DNA of 64,000 nt from Aestuariibacter sp. A3R04 (lineage in GTDB: Bacteria; Pseudomonadota; Gammaproteobacteria; Enterobacterales; Alteromonadaceae): the NCBI RefSeq assembly GCF_018860805.1, contig NZ_JAHKQR010000018.1, forward strand, positions 56,129 through 120,128, written 5' to 3'. The translations under genes were made by a program, and so were the position numbers. Position 1 is the first letter of the stretch. The number at the start of each line of letters is the position of its first letter. Under the pieces are notes generated by a model. The model ran no database searches. It was not told where the DNA came from and was given only the letters and a program-made list of their open reading frames with translations. Below, in pieces: positions 34,286-43,799 of this stretch.

Positions 34286-37200
34286 ATGACTTTTGCATGG
34301 GTTTCACTGGCACTGCTTTATCTATTCACCCTGTTTTATATTGCCAGTTGGGGGGATAAAAATTCGCCCACCGCCAGGTGGCTAACCTCGCACCCTGCCA
34401 TCTACTCTTTAGCACTGGCTATTTATTGTACCGCCTGGACATTTTTTGGCGCTGTGGGGCAGGCAAGTCGGGACACCTGGATTTATCTGCCAATTTTACT
34501 CGGTCCGGTATTAGTTTATGTTCTTGGGTACCGGTTCATCTATAAGCTCACGTTGGTCAGTAAAAAACAGCATATCAACACCATTGCCGACTTTATTGCT
34601 TCTCGCTATGGCAAACGTCAGGGGGTTGCTTTGTTGGTAACCATTATTGCGTTGCTGGCCACTATTCCCTACATCGCCCTGCAACTGAAGGCCATCGGCT
34701 CTACCTTTCAGCTTTTAACACAACAGCCGAACAGTCATTTCATCATCATTGTTGCCACCAGCTTCATTGCCATTTTTGCTATTTATTTCGGCACAAAGCA
34801 AACTGATGTTACCGAATACCGACGCGGCCTCATGCTGGCCATTTCCTTCGAATCAACGATAAAATTAATCGCCTTGGTACTGGTTGCCTTTGTTGGCTAC
34901 GCTGCATGGCAAGCGATGGAAAACCCAGCCCAGTACAACCACTTTTTTACCCAGCAAGCACTGTCTCAGTTTGGCTCCTATTCCTTCGTGGCACAAACGG
35001 TGATGGCTGCCGCTGCCGTAGTGTGCCTGCCCCGGCAATTTCACGTTGCCATTATTGACAACCTAAGTCTCGGTCATCTGAAAACTGCACGATGGTTATT
35101 TCCGCTCTATTTGGTGATAACAGCAGCAGTTATTCCTGTTATTGCCATTGCCGGAAATGCGATTTTTGCCGGGCAAAATGTGGAACCCGACACTTATGTG
35201 CTTTCCATGGCCATATATTCAGATTCACTGATTATTCAGATTATTGTGTTTGCCGGAGGCCTTTCAGCCGCAACGGCAATGATCATTGTTGCCACGCTAA
35301 CATTGAGTACCATGCTCACCAACGATGTTATTCTTCCGCGGGTTTTACTGTTCAAGCCTGGCGGCCCCCGGCACGCCGATTACGGCAGACGCATTCGACT
35401 CATACGCCGCATTGTCATCGGGCTTATTCTGTTACTGGCATTCCTATACCACCAGCAAATGACAAACAGCCGCTCACTGCACTCCATCGGTTTGATTGCC
35501 TTTTCATTGGTCATTCAGTTAATTCCTGCCGTAGTGGGCGGCCTCTATTGGAAACGAGCCCACGCCAATGGTGTATATGCAGGCCTGGTCACCGGCTTGT
35601 TCACCTGGGTTTTGTGGCTAATTCTTCCCCTGATTAACGGTGCTCCCACTACCGCGGTGCAGAGTGAACAAATCAGTCAGGGTGCACTGTTAAGCCTGGG
35701 AATGAATTTCATTGCCTATGTTGGGTTTTCTGTTTTTGCCCCAGCCAGACTGGTAGACAGAATTCAGGCAGAAGCCTTCGTTTCTCCTACGGATGTGAGA
35801 AACGGTACCGTTCGCCGGAACAATACCCATGTGACGGTAGAAGACCTCATTACTCTGTTGTCGACATTTATGGGCAAGGGGCGCTGTGAACAGCTAGTTG
35901 AAGAATATCAGCACCTCAATCACTGCCAGGTGGCAAGAACAGACATCCCGGATGACGGATTCCTAGCATTCGCTGAACGGGCACTAGGCGGGGTAATTGG
36001 CGCTGCCAGCGCAAAGGCGCTTATTGATTCTATTTTGAAAGGGAAAAAGCTGGATTTTACCGAAATCATCAACTTCTTTGATGATACCACCCAGGCCATG
36101 CAATTCAACATGACCGCCTTGTTGACGTCGTTGGAAAACATGGATCAGGGGATTAGCGTTATCGACAAACACCTCAACTTAGTGGCCTGGAACAAACGTT
36201 ACTCCGCGCTTTACAATTATCCGGAAGGGATGCTCGCTGTCGGCACGCCAATAGAAAAACTGGTGCGCTACAACGCGCAGCAAGGCGAATTTGGACCTGG
36301 CGATCCGGAAAAACAAATAGAAAAACGGCTCGAACACTTGCGCTCGGGCACCCCTCATCGCTTTACCCGGCAACGCAATGACGGACGGGTAATTGAAATG
36401 GTCGGCAACCCGCTGCCCGGCGGAGGCTTCGTGACGAGTTTTAACGACATCACCGGCCACATCGAAATTCAACAAGCCCTGGAAGAGTCGAATGTGGACC
36501 TGGAAGCCCGAATTAAAAAGCGAACAGAAGAAGTTCACTCCATTAATGCCGAGCTAAGGCTCGAAATTGAACGACGATCGGAAGCGGAAAAAGAACTTAT
36601 TCGGGCCAGAAAAGCAGCAGAAGATGCCAATGCCAGTAAAACGCGATTTCTCGCCCTCGCCAGTCACGATGTATTGCAACCCCTCAACGCGGCAAAGTTG
36701 TATGTTACCGCTCTGCAAGAGGCAGGGTTATCCGGCCCAGTCAATGATATAGTAACGAAGTTGGCCCATTCAGTTTCATCCAGTGAAGCCCTTATCGGCA
36801 CACTCTTAGACATAGCCCGTTTGGACCAGGGCGAGCTGAAGCCATCCATTGAAGCCATACATGTACCTACGTTGCTCAGCCCGTTGGTGGATGAAATGGG
36901 CATGCAGGCAGAGGAAAAAGGGCTGCAAATGCGCACGCGTATAAGAGATTGCTGGGTACTGGCGGATAAAACATTTCTCTACAGAATCGTACAAAATTTG
37001 CTATCAAACGCGGTGAAATATACCGATAGTGGTAAGGTTCTGCTTTCTGTCAGACCTAAAAAAGATCGCGTTTTCGTAGAAGTCAGGGACACCGGCATTG
37101 GTATTTCCGAAGAGCAGCAAGGCATGATATTCAGTGACTTCTATCGCACCCATGATTCTGCAGAACACGGTGTTGGCCTCGGCCTTGGCGTTGTGCGAAG

Positions 37201-37723
37201 GTTAGGCCAGCAAATGCAGAGCAAGATTTCGGTGTCATCTATGCCCGGAAGGGGAAGTTGTTTTACCCTGGAAATAGGCAAAGCCGCTACTCGTCGCCAG
37301 GCGCTTCAGGAAACGCCTTCTAAGACGTCATCATTCATGGGCCTTCGGGTACTGTGTGTTGATGACCAGCAGGAAAACCTTGATGCGCTGCAAACACTAC
37401 TGGAGAAATGGGGTGTTACTGTGGTGCTGGCAAGCAATTGGGATGACGCGTTAAAGCAAGCCGACATCTTTGCGCCGCAAATATTACTCATGGACTACCA
37501 GCTTGATGCAGACAAAAATGGATTGGATCTCATTGAAGCGATCCGTCAACACTTAAATATAGTGGTACCGGCGTCGCTGGTAACGGCAAACCACGAAGAC
37601 GAGCTCATCGCCCGGTGTAAGGAGCAAGGTGTAAATTACCTGACTAAACCACTCAAACCGGCCAAACTGCGGGCGCTACTACAAAGTCTTTCGCGCCACA
37701 TCAAAGACGGGAAGAAAAGCTGA
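34286..37723 (+). CDS. crbS: Hybrid sensor kinase CrbS (SSS-STAC-PAS-HisKA-REC)
   Basis: A 1145-aa hybrid kinase whose N-terminal about 490 residues form an SSS symporter-like module (AIYCTAWTFFGAVGQASRDTW, NTIADFIASRYGKR). A STAC domain follows (about 515-590), then a PAS domain (ENMDQGISVIDKHLNLVAWN), a coiled coil, HisKA with His794 (LASHDVLQPLNA), HATPase_c ([20 protein letters not shown]) and a receiver with Asp1070. In Vibrio and Pseudomonas CrbS with CrbR switches on acs for acetate use. Here crbR lies 3.2 kb away beside acs, on the opposite strand. Its stop is one base from that of the convergent mscS gene. Confidence 0.93.
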   Translation: MTFAWVSLALLYLFTLFYIASWGDKNSPTARWLTSHPAIYSLALAIYCTAWTFFGAVGQASRDTWIYLPILLGPVLVYVLGYRFIYKLTLVSKKQHINTIADFIASRYGKRQGVALLVTIIALLATIPYIALQLKAIGSTFQLLTQQPNSHFIIIVATSFIAIFAIYFGTKQTDVTEYRRGLMLAISFESTIKLIALVLVAFVGYAAWQAMENPAQYNHFFTQQALSQFGSYSFVAQTVMAAAAVVCLPRQFHVAIIDNLSLGHLKTARWLFPLYLVITAAVIPVIAIAGNAIFAGQNVEPDTYVLSMAIYSDSLIIQIIVFAGGLSAATAMIIVATLTLSTMLTNDVILPRVLLFKPGGPRHADYGRRIRLIRRIVIGLILLLAFLYHQQMTNSRSLHSIGLIAFSLVIQLIPAVVGGLYWKRAHANGVYAGLVTGLFTWVLWLILPLINGAPTTAVQSEQISQGALLSLGMNFIAYVGFSVFAPARLVDRIQAEAFVSPTDVRNGTVRRNNTHVTVEDLITLLSTFMGKGRCEQLVEEYQHLNHCQVARTDIPDDGFLAFAERALGGVIGAASAKALIDSILKGKKLDFTEIINFFDDTTQAMQFNMTALLTSLENMDQGISVIDKHLNLVAWNKRYSALYNYPEGMLAVGTPIEKLVRYNAQQGEFGPGDPEKQIEKRLEHLRSGTPHRFTRQRNDGRVIEMVGNPLPGGGFVTSFNDITGHIEIQQALEESNVDLEARIKKRTEEVHSINAELRLEIERRSEAEKELIRARKAAEDANASKTRFLALASHDVLQPLNAAKLYVTALQEAGLSGPVNDIVTKLAHSVSSSEALIGTLLDIARLDQGELKPSIEAIHVPTLLSPLVDEMGMQAEEKGLQMRTRIRDCWVLADKTFLYRIVQNLLSNAVKYTDSGKVLLSVRPKKDRVFVEVRDTGIGISEEQQGMIFSDFYRTHDSAEHGVGLGLGVVRRLGQQMQSKISVSSMPGRGSCFTLEIGKAATRRQALQETPSKTSSFMGLRVLCVDDQQENLDALQTLLEKWGVTVVLASNWDDALKQADIFAPQILLMDYQLDADKNGLDLIEAIRQHLNIVVPASLVTANHEDELIARCKEQGVNYLTKPLKPAKLRALLQSLSRHIKDGKKS

Positions 37724-37724
37724 T

Positions 37725-38342
37725 CTAAGGAGCTGGCTTTTCTTTTTCTTCTGATTCAGTCGGGTGTTGTGGTGGTAAAGAATTATTTGCAGTGACTTTC
37801 CCCAAGGTTCCCCACTTCCCCTTGGGGTTTATCAGAACGGGGCGGGTTAATATCAAATTATTCGGATAGAGCACGGTTTCTCTATCCTGGGTTACTAACC
37901 GGGTATTAAACAGGTTGATGTCGGCGATGTACCCTTCAATAAAGTTATCACCGTCCAGTATGCGCACATAATTACCCCGACGATAGGTTACGCTGGTAAG
38001 TAAAATAAAGTATGCCGTGACGTTACTAATAAGCGACCAGTTGGCAAACAACGCCACGCCCAGCAATGTGAGAATTGACGTGGACAGGACTAACAACCCT
38101 GAGACATCCACGCCCCACACCAAGAGAATAAGTGCCAGCGCGATAGTGCCGCTTAATATACGGGCGGTAAAGAGTCCTTTCATCGCGCTTGATGATTTAA
38201 GTTTGCTCTTCTCTACGTTTTTTTCAAGACGAGGAATGGCAAAGCGGGTCATAATGAGATAGAGAAGCAGCATCGCCACCGTCCAGATGACATTCGTCTG
38301 ATACTCGATGAACCAAGCGCTAGTTTGTTGCAGCCACTGCAT
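37725..38342 (-). CDS. Small mechanosensitive channel (MscS family)
   Basis: A 205-aa protein with three TM segments and a short MscS beta domain (LLGVALFANWSLISNVTAYFILL pore-lining-like helix; YRRGNYVRILDGDNFIEGYIADINLFNTRLVTQDRETVLYPNNLIL). The large C-terminal cage of classical MscS is missing, as in many short homologues. Likely opens on membrane tension. It ends one base from the convergent crbS stop, with no terminator between. Confidence 0.88.
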   Translation of the reverse strand: MQWLQQTSAWFIEYQTNVIWTVAMLLLYLIMTRFAIPRLEKNVEKSKLKSSSAMKGLFTARILSGTIALALILLVWGVDVSGLLVLSTSILTLLGVALFANWSLISNVTAYFILLTSVTYRRGNYVRILDGDNFIEGYIADINLFNTRLVTQDRETVLYPNNLILTRPVLINPKGKWGTLGKVTANNSLPPQHPTESEEKEKPAP

Positions 38343-38519
38343 GAAAACACCCTGAAAAATAATAGACAGTTACGAGAAATAAGTGGGAATATTTACGCGC
38401 CAGAAAAAAGAAATCTTCCTGAACAGACCTGCATAATATAATATCCATTCATACCTCAGTTTGTCACGTTTTTAACGCAGTCGTGACAGCGAATTCACTT
38501 GTTAAGGTCTATTGCCGTT

Positions 38520-39425
38520 ATGCGTATTGCTATCCTGTCCCGCAATCCCAAGCTCTACTCCACACGCCGACTTAAAGAAGCCGGCCTTGAGAAAGGTCAC
38601 GACGTTGACATTATCGACACAATGCATTGTTACATGGACATCACCAGTGCCAAACCTTCAGTGCGTTATAAAGGTAAACGACTGCCTTTCTACGACGCAG
38701 TTATTCCGCGAATTGGCGCGTCGGTGAGCTTTTACGGTACTTCGGTGGTTCGCCAATTTGAAATGATGGGGACATACAGCATTAACGAGTCAGTGGCAAT
38801 TAGCCGCTCAAGAGACAAATTGCGCTCTCTACAGTTGCTCTCTCGCAAAGGTATAGGCATGCCGAGAACCGGCTTTGCACATCACCCGGATAAAATAGAC
38901 GACCTAATTAAAAACGTAGGCGGTGCCCCCGTTGTTATCAAGCTACTTGAAGGAACCCAAGGTATTGGCGTGGTTTTGGCTGATACACAAAAAGCCGCAG
39001 AATCAATTATTGAAGCTTTTATGGGCTTAAATGCCAGTATTTTAGTGCAGGAATACATCAAAGAAGCCGGCGGATCAGACATTCGCTGCTTCGTGGTAGG
39101 AGATAAAGTGGTTGCTGCAATGAAACGACAAGCTGCACCCGGCGAGTTTCGTTCTAACCTGCACCGCGGTGGCTCTGCCAGTCTCACCCGCTTGTCGCCT
39201 GAAGAACGCAAGACCGCTGTCGCCGCGGCCAAAACCATGGGATTAAACTGCTGTGGTGTTGACATATTGCGCTCGAACAATGGCCCCGTGGTGATGGAAG
39301 TAAATTCTTCACCAGGCCTGGAAGGTATCGAAACCGCTACGAAGAAAGACGTTGCAGGCATGATCATCGATTTTATCGCTAAGTCAGCGAAGCCCTACAA
39401 CACCCGCACCAGAGGCAAAGGGTAA
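38520..39425 (+). CDS. rimK: ATP-grasp glutamate ligase RimK
   Basis: A 301-aa ATP-grasp enzyme that adds glutamates to the C-terminus of ribosomal protein S6; it can also make poly-alpha-glutamate. The start [18 protein letters not shown] matches E. coli RimK, so the ATG at 38520 is chosen over upstream TTG codons. Further matches: [50 protein letters not shown] and [14 protein letters not shown]. Its stop overlaps the next ATG by one base. First gene of a three-gene operon with two hydrolase-like proteins. Confidence 0.96.
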   Translation: MRIAILSRNPKLYSTRRLKEAGLEKGHDVDIIDTMHCYMDITSAKPSVRYKGKRLPFYDAVIPRIGASVSFYGTSVVRQFEMMGTYSINESVAISRSRDKLRSLQLLSRKGIGMPRTGFAHHPDKIDDLIKNVGGAPVVIKLLEGTQGIGVVLADTQKAAESIIEAFMGLNASILVQEYIKEAGGSDIRCFVVGDKVVAAMKRQAAPGEFRSNLHRGGSASLTRLSPEERKTAVAAAKTMGLNCCGVDILRSNNGPVVMEVNSSPGLEGIETATKKDVAGMIIDFIAKSAKPYNTRTRGKG

Positions 39426-40459
39426 TGGCAAACCAGCCTGTTGAGATTGGTGGCCAGCGTATACTCCCCGGCGAAACTAAACAGATAAAGCTGGAAATGC
39501 CGCCGTTGTATACCTCAACGAACATGAGTATTCCCGTTTATGTTAAATGCGGTAAGCGCGCAGGGCCAACACTTTTTGTCTCAGCGGCCATCCACGGGGA
39601 CGAACTCAATGGCATTGAGATAGTCGGCCGACTCATTCACGCCAAAGCCATTGAAAAGCTACGTGGCACGTTAATCGCGGTTCCTATGGTAAATGTATAC
39701 GGCGTACTCAACCAGTCGCGCTACCTGCCTGATCGCCGTGATTTAAACCGCAGTTTTCCAGGCAGCAGAAAAGGTTCATTAGCCGGGCGCCTTGCAAACC
39801 TGTTTTTTAAAGAAATCGTCACCAAATGTGATTTCGGCATCGATCTTCACACTGGGGCCATTCACCGCAGCAACCTGCCGCAAATCCGTGCAGATCTCGA
39901 TGACGAAGACGTACTGGAAATGGCCAAGGCATTTGGAGTACCAGTTTTGTTAAACGCCGATTTGCGCGATGGCAGTTTACGACAGGCCGCTAGTGAAGCC
40001 GGGGTGAAAATACTCTTGTACGAAGCAGGGCAAGCACTTCGCTACGACGAATTTTCTATTCGCGCGGGTGTAAGGGGAATCATCAACACCATGCGCCACG
40101 TCGGTATGCTCAACAAAAGCCGCGCCAAAGGCCACGATATACAACGCTTTATTGCCCGCGAAAGTGGCTGGGTCCGGGCGCCAGAAAGTGGTTTTGTCCG
40201 GCACTTAGCGCAATTGGGTGATCACGTGGAAAAAGGTGACCGGCTCGCCACTATTTCAGATCCCTTTGGTGAAATTCTAGCGACGATGTACAGCCCGATG
40301 CACGGCGTGATAGTGGGGAAACAAAATATTCCACTGGCGCAGGAAGGCGAAGCAATTTACCACATCGGCTATTTTAACAAACCAGATTCTGTTGCAGAGC
40401 ACGTAGAGCTGTTACAGGACAACCTGGTGCCTGATGAACCCGGCTTGCCCGGCCCCTGA
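39425..40459 (+). CDS. M14-type succinylglutamate desuccinylase/aspartoacylase family protein
   Basis: A 344-aa zinc carboxypeptidase-fold protein. Metal and substrate motifs: AAIHGDELNGIEI (His and Glu ligands), YLPDRRDLNRSFPGS, and FGIDLHTGAIHRSNLPQIR (third ligand His), with Glu in LLYEAGQALR as the likely catalytic base. A C-terminal beta domain follows (about 255-344). The family removes N-acyl groups or C-terminal residues. Coupling to rimK (one-base overlap) suggests it acts on glutamylated products, for example trimming the RimK tail. That role is inference. Confidence 0.88.
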   Translation: MANQPVEIGGQRILPGETKQIKLEMPPLYTSTNMSIPVYVKCGKRAGPTLFVSAAIHGDELNGIEIVGRLIHAKAIEKLRGTLIAVPMVNVYGVLNQSRYLPDRRDLNRSFPGSRKGSLAGRLANLFFKEIVTKCDFGIDLHTGAIHRSNLPQIRADLDDEDVLEMAKAFGVPVLLNADLRDGSLRQAASEAGVKILLYEAGQALRYDEFSIRAGVRGIINTMRHVGMLNKSRAKGHDIQRFIARESGWVRAPESGFVRHLAQLGDHVEKGDRLATISDPFGEILATMYSPMHGVIVGKQNIPLAQEGEAIYHIGYFNKPDSVAEHVELLQDNLVPDEPGLPGP

Positions 40460-40468
40460 GGAGACGCT

Positions 40469-40918
40469 ATGCAAGAGCAGAAAAAGCGATTAATTGGTGC
40501 ATTGGAATATTGCGATTTGCCCGAGTTAGCCATTAACGATCTCACCATTCGCGTAGATACCGGTGCAGCTACCTCATCGCTGCACGTGGATAATATCGAC
40601 GAATTTGAAAGGGATGGGCGGTTGTGGGTGAGTTTCGATATTCATCCTGACATCCATAACGTAGACAGTATTGTGAGACGGGAAGCCCAAGTAGTCGCGC
40701 AAAAGAAAGTAAAGAGTTCAACGGCCACTCTGGAACGCCGCTACGTGATTGATACTGAAATTGTCATGTGCGAAGAAACCTGGCGCATTCAGCTCACCCT
40801 TACCGATCGCAGGGAAATGACATACCTGATGCTATTTGGTCGTGAGGCGATGAACGGTCGGTTTATTGTTGACCCCGAGCACGAATTTCTGCTCACGCAA
40901 AAACGCGCCTGGCCATGA
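40469..40918 (+). CDS. Retropepsin-like protease of the RimB/'ATP-dependent zinc protease' family
   Basis: A 149-aa protein of the family annotated as ATP-dependent zinc protease (PF05618-type), called RimB in the Pseudomonas rimABK operon. It shows a single aspartyl-protease motif, VDTGAATSSLH (residues 28-38), and a later hydrophobic-Gly motif (LMLFGREAM), so despite the name it looks like a dimeric retropepsin. It is third in the rimK operon, nine bases after the M14 gene. A role in RimK-dependent ribosome modification is likely by context. Confidence 0.85.
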   Translation: MQEQKKRLIGALEYCDLPELAINDLTIRVDTGAATSSLHVDNIDEFERDGRLWVSFDIHPDIHNVDSIVRREAQVVAQKKVKSSTATLERRYVIDTEIVMCEETWRIQLTLTDRREMTYLMLFGREAMNGRFIVDPEHEFLLTQKRAWP

Positions 40919-40954
40919 CGTAACTGAGAGTATTAACTACCACAAGCAGACCGC

Positions 40955-41596
40955 CTATTTGGGCGGTTCCAACTCCAGCTGAGAAGCAATAAGCACAGCC
41001 TGTGTGCGGTTATTAATACCGAGTTTTTTGAAAATCGCCGTCACATGGGCTTTTACTGTTGCTTCTGCAATATCAAGATTGTAGCCGATTTGTTTGTTCA
41101 ACAAGCCATCGCGCATGTAGCACAGCACTTTGTATTGAGATGGGGTAAGGGAAGCAATACGATCGGCCAGCTGAGAAAAGCTATCGTCCACTTCTTCTAT
41201 CTTTTCACTTACCGATTCCGGCAACCAGATATCACCATCGAGAATAGACTGTACTGCGTTGGCAATATCACCGGAGCTTGCTGTTTTAGGAATAAAACCA
41301 AGAGCCCCAACACTGACAATTTTAGAGATAATTCCCGCATCTTCTGTGCCGGATACAACAGCCACAGGAAGTTCGGGATAGAGCTTGCGAATATGCAACA
41401 AACCGAACAAGTCATTGCTGCCCGGCATGTGCAAATCCAATAACAACAAATCGATATCTTCTTTTTCAAGAATATCCACTGTTGTGTTGAGGTCACCGGC
41501 CTCGCGCAGCACCAGGTCGGGCAAGGTTAACGATAACGCTCCCCTTAAGGCATCCCGGTATAGCGGATGGTCGTCAGCAATCAACAACGTTATCAT
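40955..41596 (-). CDS. crbR: Response regulator CrbR (NarL/LuxR type)
   Basis: A 213-aa regulator. The receiver has D8-D9 and phospho-acceptor Asp54 (LLLLDLHMPGS); the C-terminal LuxR-type HTH contains LTPSQYKVLCYMRDGLLNKQIGYNLDIAEATVKAHVTAIFKKLG. The AGGGAA sequence precedes its ATG. It lies 12 bases after the acs stop, forming an acs-crbR operon, so activation of acs would also raise CrbR. The cognate kinase is most probably CrbS at 34286-37723. Confidence 0.92.
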   Translation of the reverse strand: MITLLIADDHPLYRDALRGALSLTLPDLVLREAGDLNTTVDILEKEDIDLLLLDLHMPGSNDLFGLLHIRKLYPELPVAVVSGTEDAGIISKIVSVGALGFIPKTASSGDIANAVQSILDGDIWLPESVSEKIEEVDDSFSQLADRIASLTPSQYKVLCYMRDGLLNKQIGYNLDIAEATVKAHVTAIFKKLGINNRTQAVLIASQLELEPPK

Positions 41597-41608
41597 TTCA
41601 TTCCCTAT

Positions 41609-43555
41609 TTATTTGTTTAGGCGCTCCTCTATGAGTGTATCAACTACGGAGGGATCCGCCAACGTTGATGTGTCACCGAGTTGCTCGTGCTCATTAGCCG
41701 CTATCTTACGCAAAATACGGCGCATGATTTTGCCCGAACGGGTTTTAGGCAGACCGGTTGACCACTGAATCATATCCGGTGTGGCAATGGGACTCAGCTC
41801 TTGTCGCACCCACGCACGGAGTTCTTTGGTAAGTGCTTCGTCAGGAACCACGCCTTCATTAGGCGTGACGTAAACATAAATCCCCTGGCCTTTGATATCA
41901 TGGGGAAAGCCCACCACAGCGGCTTCAGCCACCTTAGGATGCGCCACCAGTGCACTTTCTATTTCTGCCGTGCCCAAGCGATGCCCGGATACATTTAACA
42001 CGTCATCAACCCTGCCGGTTATCCAGTAGTAGCCGTCCTCGTCGCGTTTTGCACCATCACCGGTGAAGTACACCCCTTTGTAGGCACTGAAATATGTACT
42101 GATAAAGCGGTCGTGATCGCCATACACTGTTCTTGCTTGGCTAGGCCAGCTGTCTTTTATAACCAAGTTACCTTCTGCAACACCCTCTAGTTCATTGCCT
42201 TCAGCGTCGAACAGCGCAGGCTGAATACCAAAGAACGGGCGTGTTGCAGAACCCGGTTTAAGCGGCGTTGCTCCAGGCATTGGCGTGATCATCAAACCAC
42301 CGGTTTCTGTTTGCCACCAAGTATCCATAATAGGACAACGGCTTTCCCCTAGCACTCTATAGTACCATTCCCAAGCTTCCGGGTTTATGGGTTCACCGAC
42401 AGAGCCCAGTATCCGCAAGGACGATAAATCACAGCCTTCTGCGGGCTTGTCACCATGGGCCATGAGCGCGCGAATAGCAGTAGGCGCAGTATACAGGCTA
42501 TTTACCTTGTATTTTTCCACCACTTGCGCAATTCTTCTGACATCAGGGTACGTTGGCACACCCTCAAAAAATACCTGGGACGCCCCGTTAATAAGTGGAC
42601 CATATACCATGTAACTGTGCCCGGTGATCCAACCCACATCAGCGGTACACCAATAAACATCGTCTTCGCGATAATCAAAAGCGTATTTAAATGTCATGGA
42701 GGTGTACAAGAGGTAACCTCCGGTGGTGTGGACTACGCCTTTTGGCGTTCCCGTCGACCCAGAGGTATAGAGGATAAACAGCGGATCCTCAGCGTTCATG
42801 ACCTCGGGCTCGCACTGCGCACTGCAATCTTCGATCAGAGCGTCCCACCACACGTCGATTGCGTCGTTAAACGCTACATCACCGGCCGTGAGTTTATGCA
42901 CAACAACAGCACTAACTGAGGGGCAAGCGCCATCGGCCAGGGCTTTATCAACATTGAGTTTCAATGGCACATGACGCCCGGCCCGGCGTCCTTCATCACA
43001 GGTAATAACCACTTTCGCTTTACTGTCGTTAATTCGATCTGCAATGGCGTTGGGTGAAAAACCACCGAATATAACTGAGTGAACCGCACCAATCCGGGCA
43101 CAGGCCAACATAGCGTAGGCAGCCTGAGGAACCATTGGCATGTAGATCGCCACGCGGTCGCCCTTCTCTACCCCGAGTTTTTTCAAACCGTTCGCCAGTT
43201 TGCATACTTCGTAATGCAGTTGCTGATAAGACACTTCTTCGCTGTCTTCCGGCGAGTCCCCCTCCCAGAACAGCGCAGTTTTTTTTGCGTTTTCTGCAAG
43301 GTGGCGGTCAATACAATTATAACTCGCGTTAATTTCGCCATCTTCAAACCATTTAATGGACACGTCATCCTTGCCAAAGTGGGTATTCTTCACTTTTGAC
43401 GGCTTGGTGTACCAGTCCAGGGTACTTGCGTACTCCCCCCAAAACGCCGTTGGGTCTTCAACAGAGCGCTTGTACATTTGATCATACTGTTCTTTAGTCA
43501 AATGCGTTTGATCGAGAATATTCTGAGGGACAGGATACGTCTTACTGGCAGTCAT
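41609..43555 (-). CDS. acs: Acetyl-CoA synthetase Acs
   Basis: A 648-aa AMP-forming enzyme: acetate + ATP + CoA gives acetyl-CoA + AMP + PPi. Motifs: [20 protein letters not shown] (P-loop), [24 protein letters not shown] and the C-terminal [11 protein letters not shown]. With the start at 43555 (GGAGG eight bases upstream) the catalytic Lys is residue 609, exactly the numbering of the Salmonella site that is acetylated by Pat and deacetylated by CobB. This supports the start over the ATG at 43576. Two GAC-N4-GTC sites lie upstream. Confidence 0.97.
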   Translation of the reverse strand: MTASKTYPVPQNILDQTHLTKEQYDQMYKRSVEDPTAFWGEYASTLDWYTKPSKVKNTHFGKDDVSIKWFEDGEINASYNCIDRHLAENAKKTALFWEGDSPEDSEEVSYQQLHYEVCKLANGLKKLGVEKGDRVAIYMPMVPQAAYAMLACARIGAVHSVIFGGFSPNAIADRINDSKAKVVITCDEGRRAGRHVPLKLNVDKALADGACPSVSAVVVHKLTAGDVAFNDAIDVWWDALIEDCSAQCEPEVMNAEDPLFILYTSGSTGTPKGVVHTTGGYLLYTSMTFKYAFDYREDDVYWCTADVGWITGHSYMVYGPLINGASQVFFEGVPTYPDVRRIAQVVEKYKVNSLYTAPTAIRALMAHGDKPAEGCDLSSLRILGSVGEPINPEAWEWYYRVLGESRCPIMDTWWQTETGGLMITPMPGATPLKPGSATRPFFGIQPALFDAEGNELEGVAEGNLVIKDSWPSQARTVYGDHDRFISTYFSAYKGVYFTGDGAKRDEDGYYWITGRVDDVLNVSGHRLGTAEIESALVAHPKVAEAAVVGFPHDIKGQGIYVYVTPNEGVVPDEALTKELRAWVRQELSPIATPDMIQWSTGLPKTRSGKIMRRILRKIAANEHEQLGDTSTLADPSVVDTLIEERLNK

Positions 43556-43635
43556 GGATAATGCCTCCGATGTCATATGTAATTCATTAAAAACTAACTG
43601 TGAAACAGGGTAGCGCTATTAATGTAAAGCAAAAT

Positions 43636-43651
43636 GAGACTTTGGTCTTAG
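43636..43651. promoter_or_regulatory. Candidate CrbR operator 1 upstream of acs
   Basis: TGAGACTTTGGTCTTA holds the inverted repeat GAC-TTTG-GTC (43638-43647), extended to 5 of 6 matching bases on each side. Same form as the crbS-upstream site. Confidence 0.5.
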
Positions 43652-43680
43652 CGATTTCCCCGTTTTTCAGACAGAATGCT

Positions 43681-43695
43681 ACGACTTTAGTCTTA
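43681..43695. promoter_or_regulatory. Candidate CrbR operator 2 upstream of acs
   Basis: ACGACTTTAGTCTTA holds GAC-TTTA-GTC (43683-43692), 45 bases from the first copy. It lies between acs and the divergent porin gene, so it could act on both. Confidence 0.5.
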
Positions 43696-43799
43696 TAGAC
43701 CAACCGCTTATTTGCAATTGGTGAAATGTCAGCCAAATTAAACCTCGTTAACTCCTTTTTTACAGTTTCTTAACTTAACACAAGAATACGGGAACGATA

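Noticed and set aside
35092..35637. 181-codon plus-strand ORF inside crbS
   Set aside because: An out-of-frame shadow of the crbS symporter domain, rich in Cys, His and Arg without family motifs.
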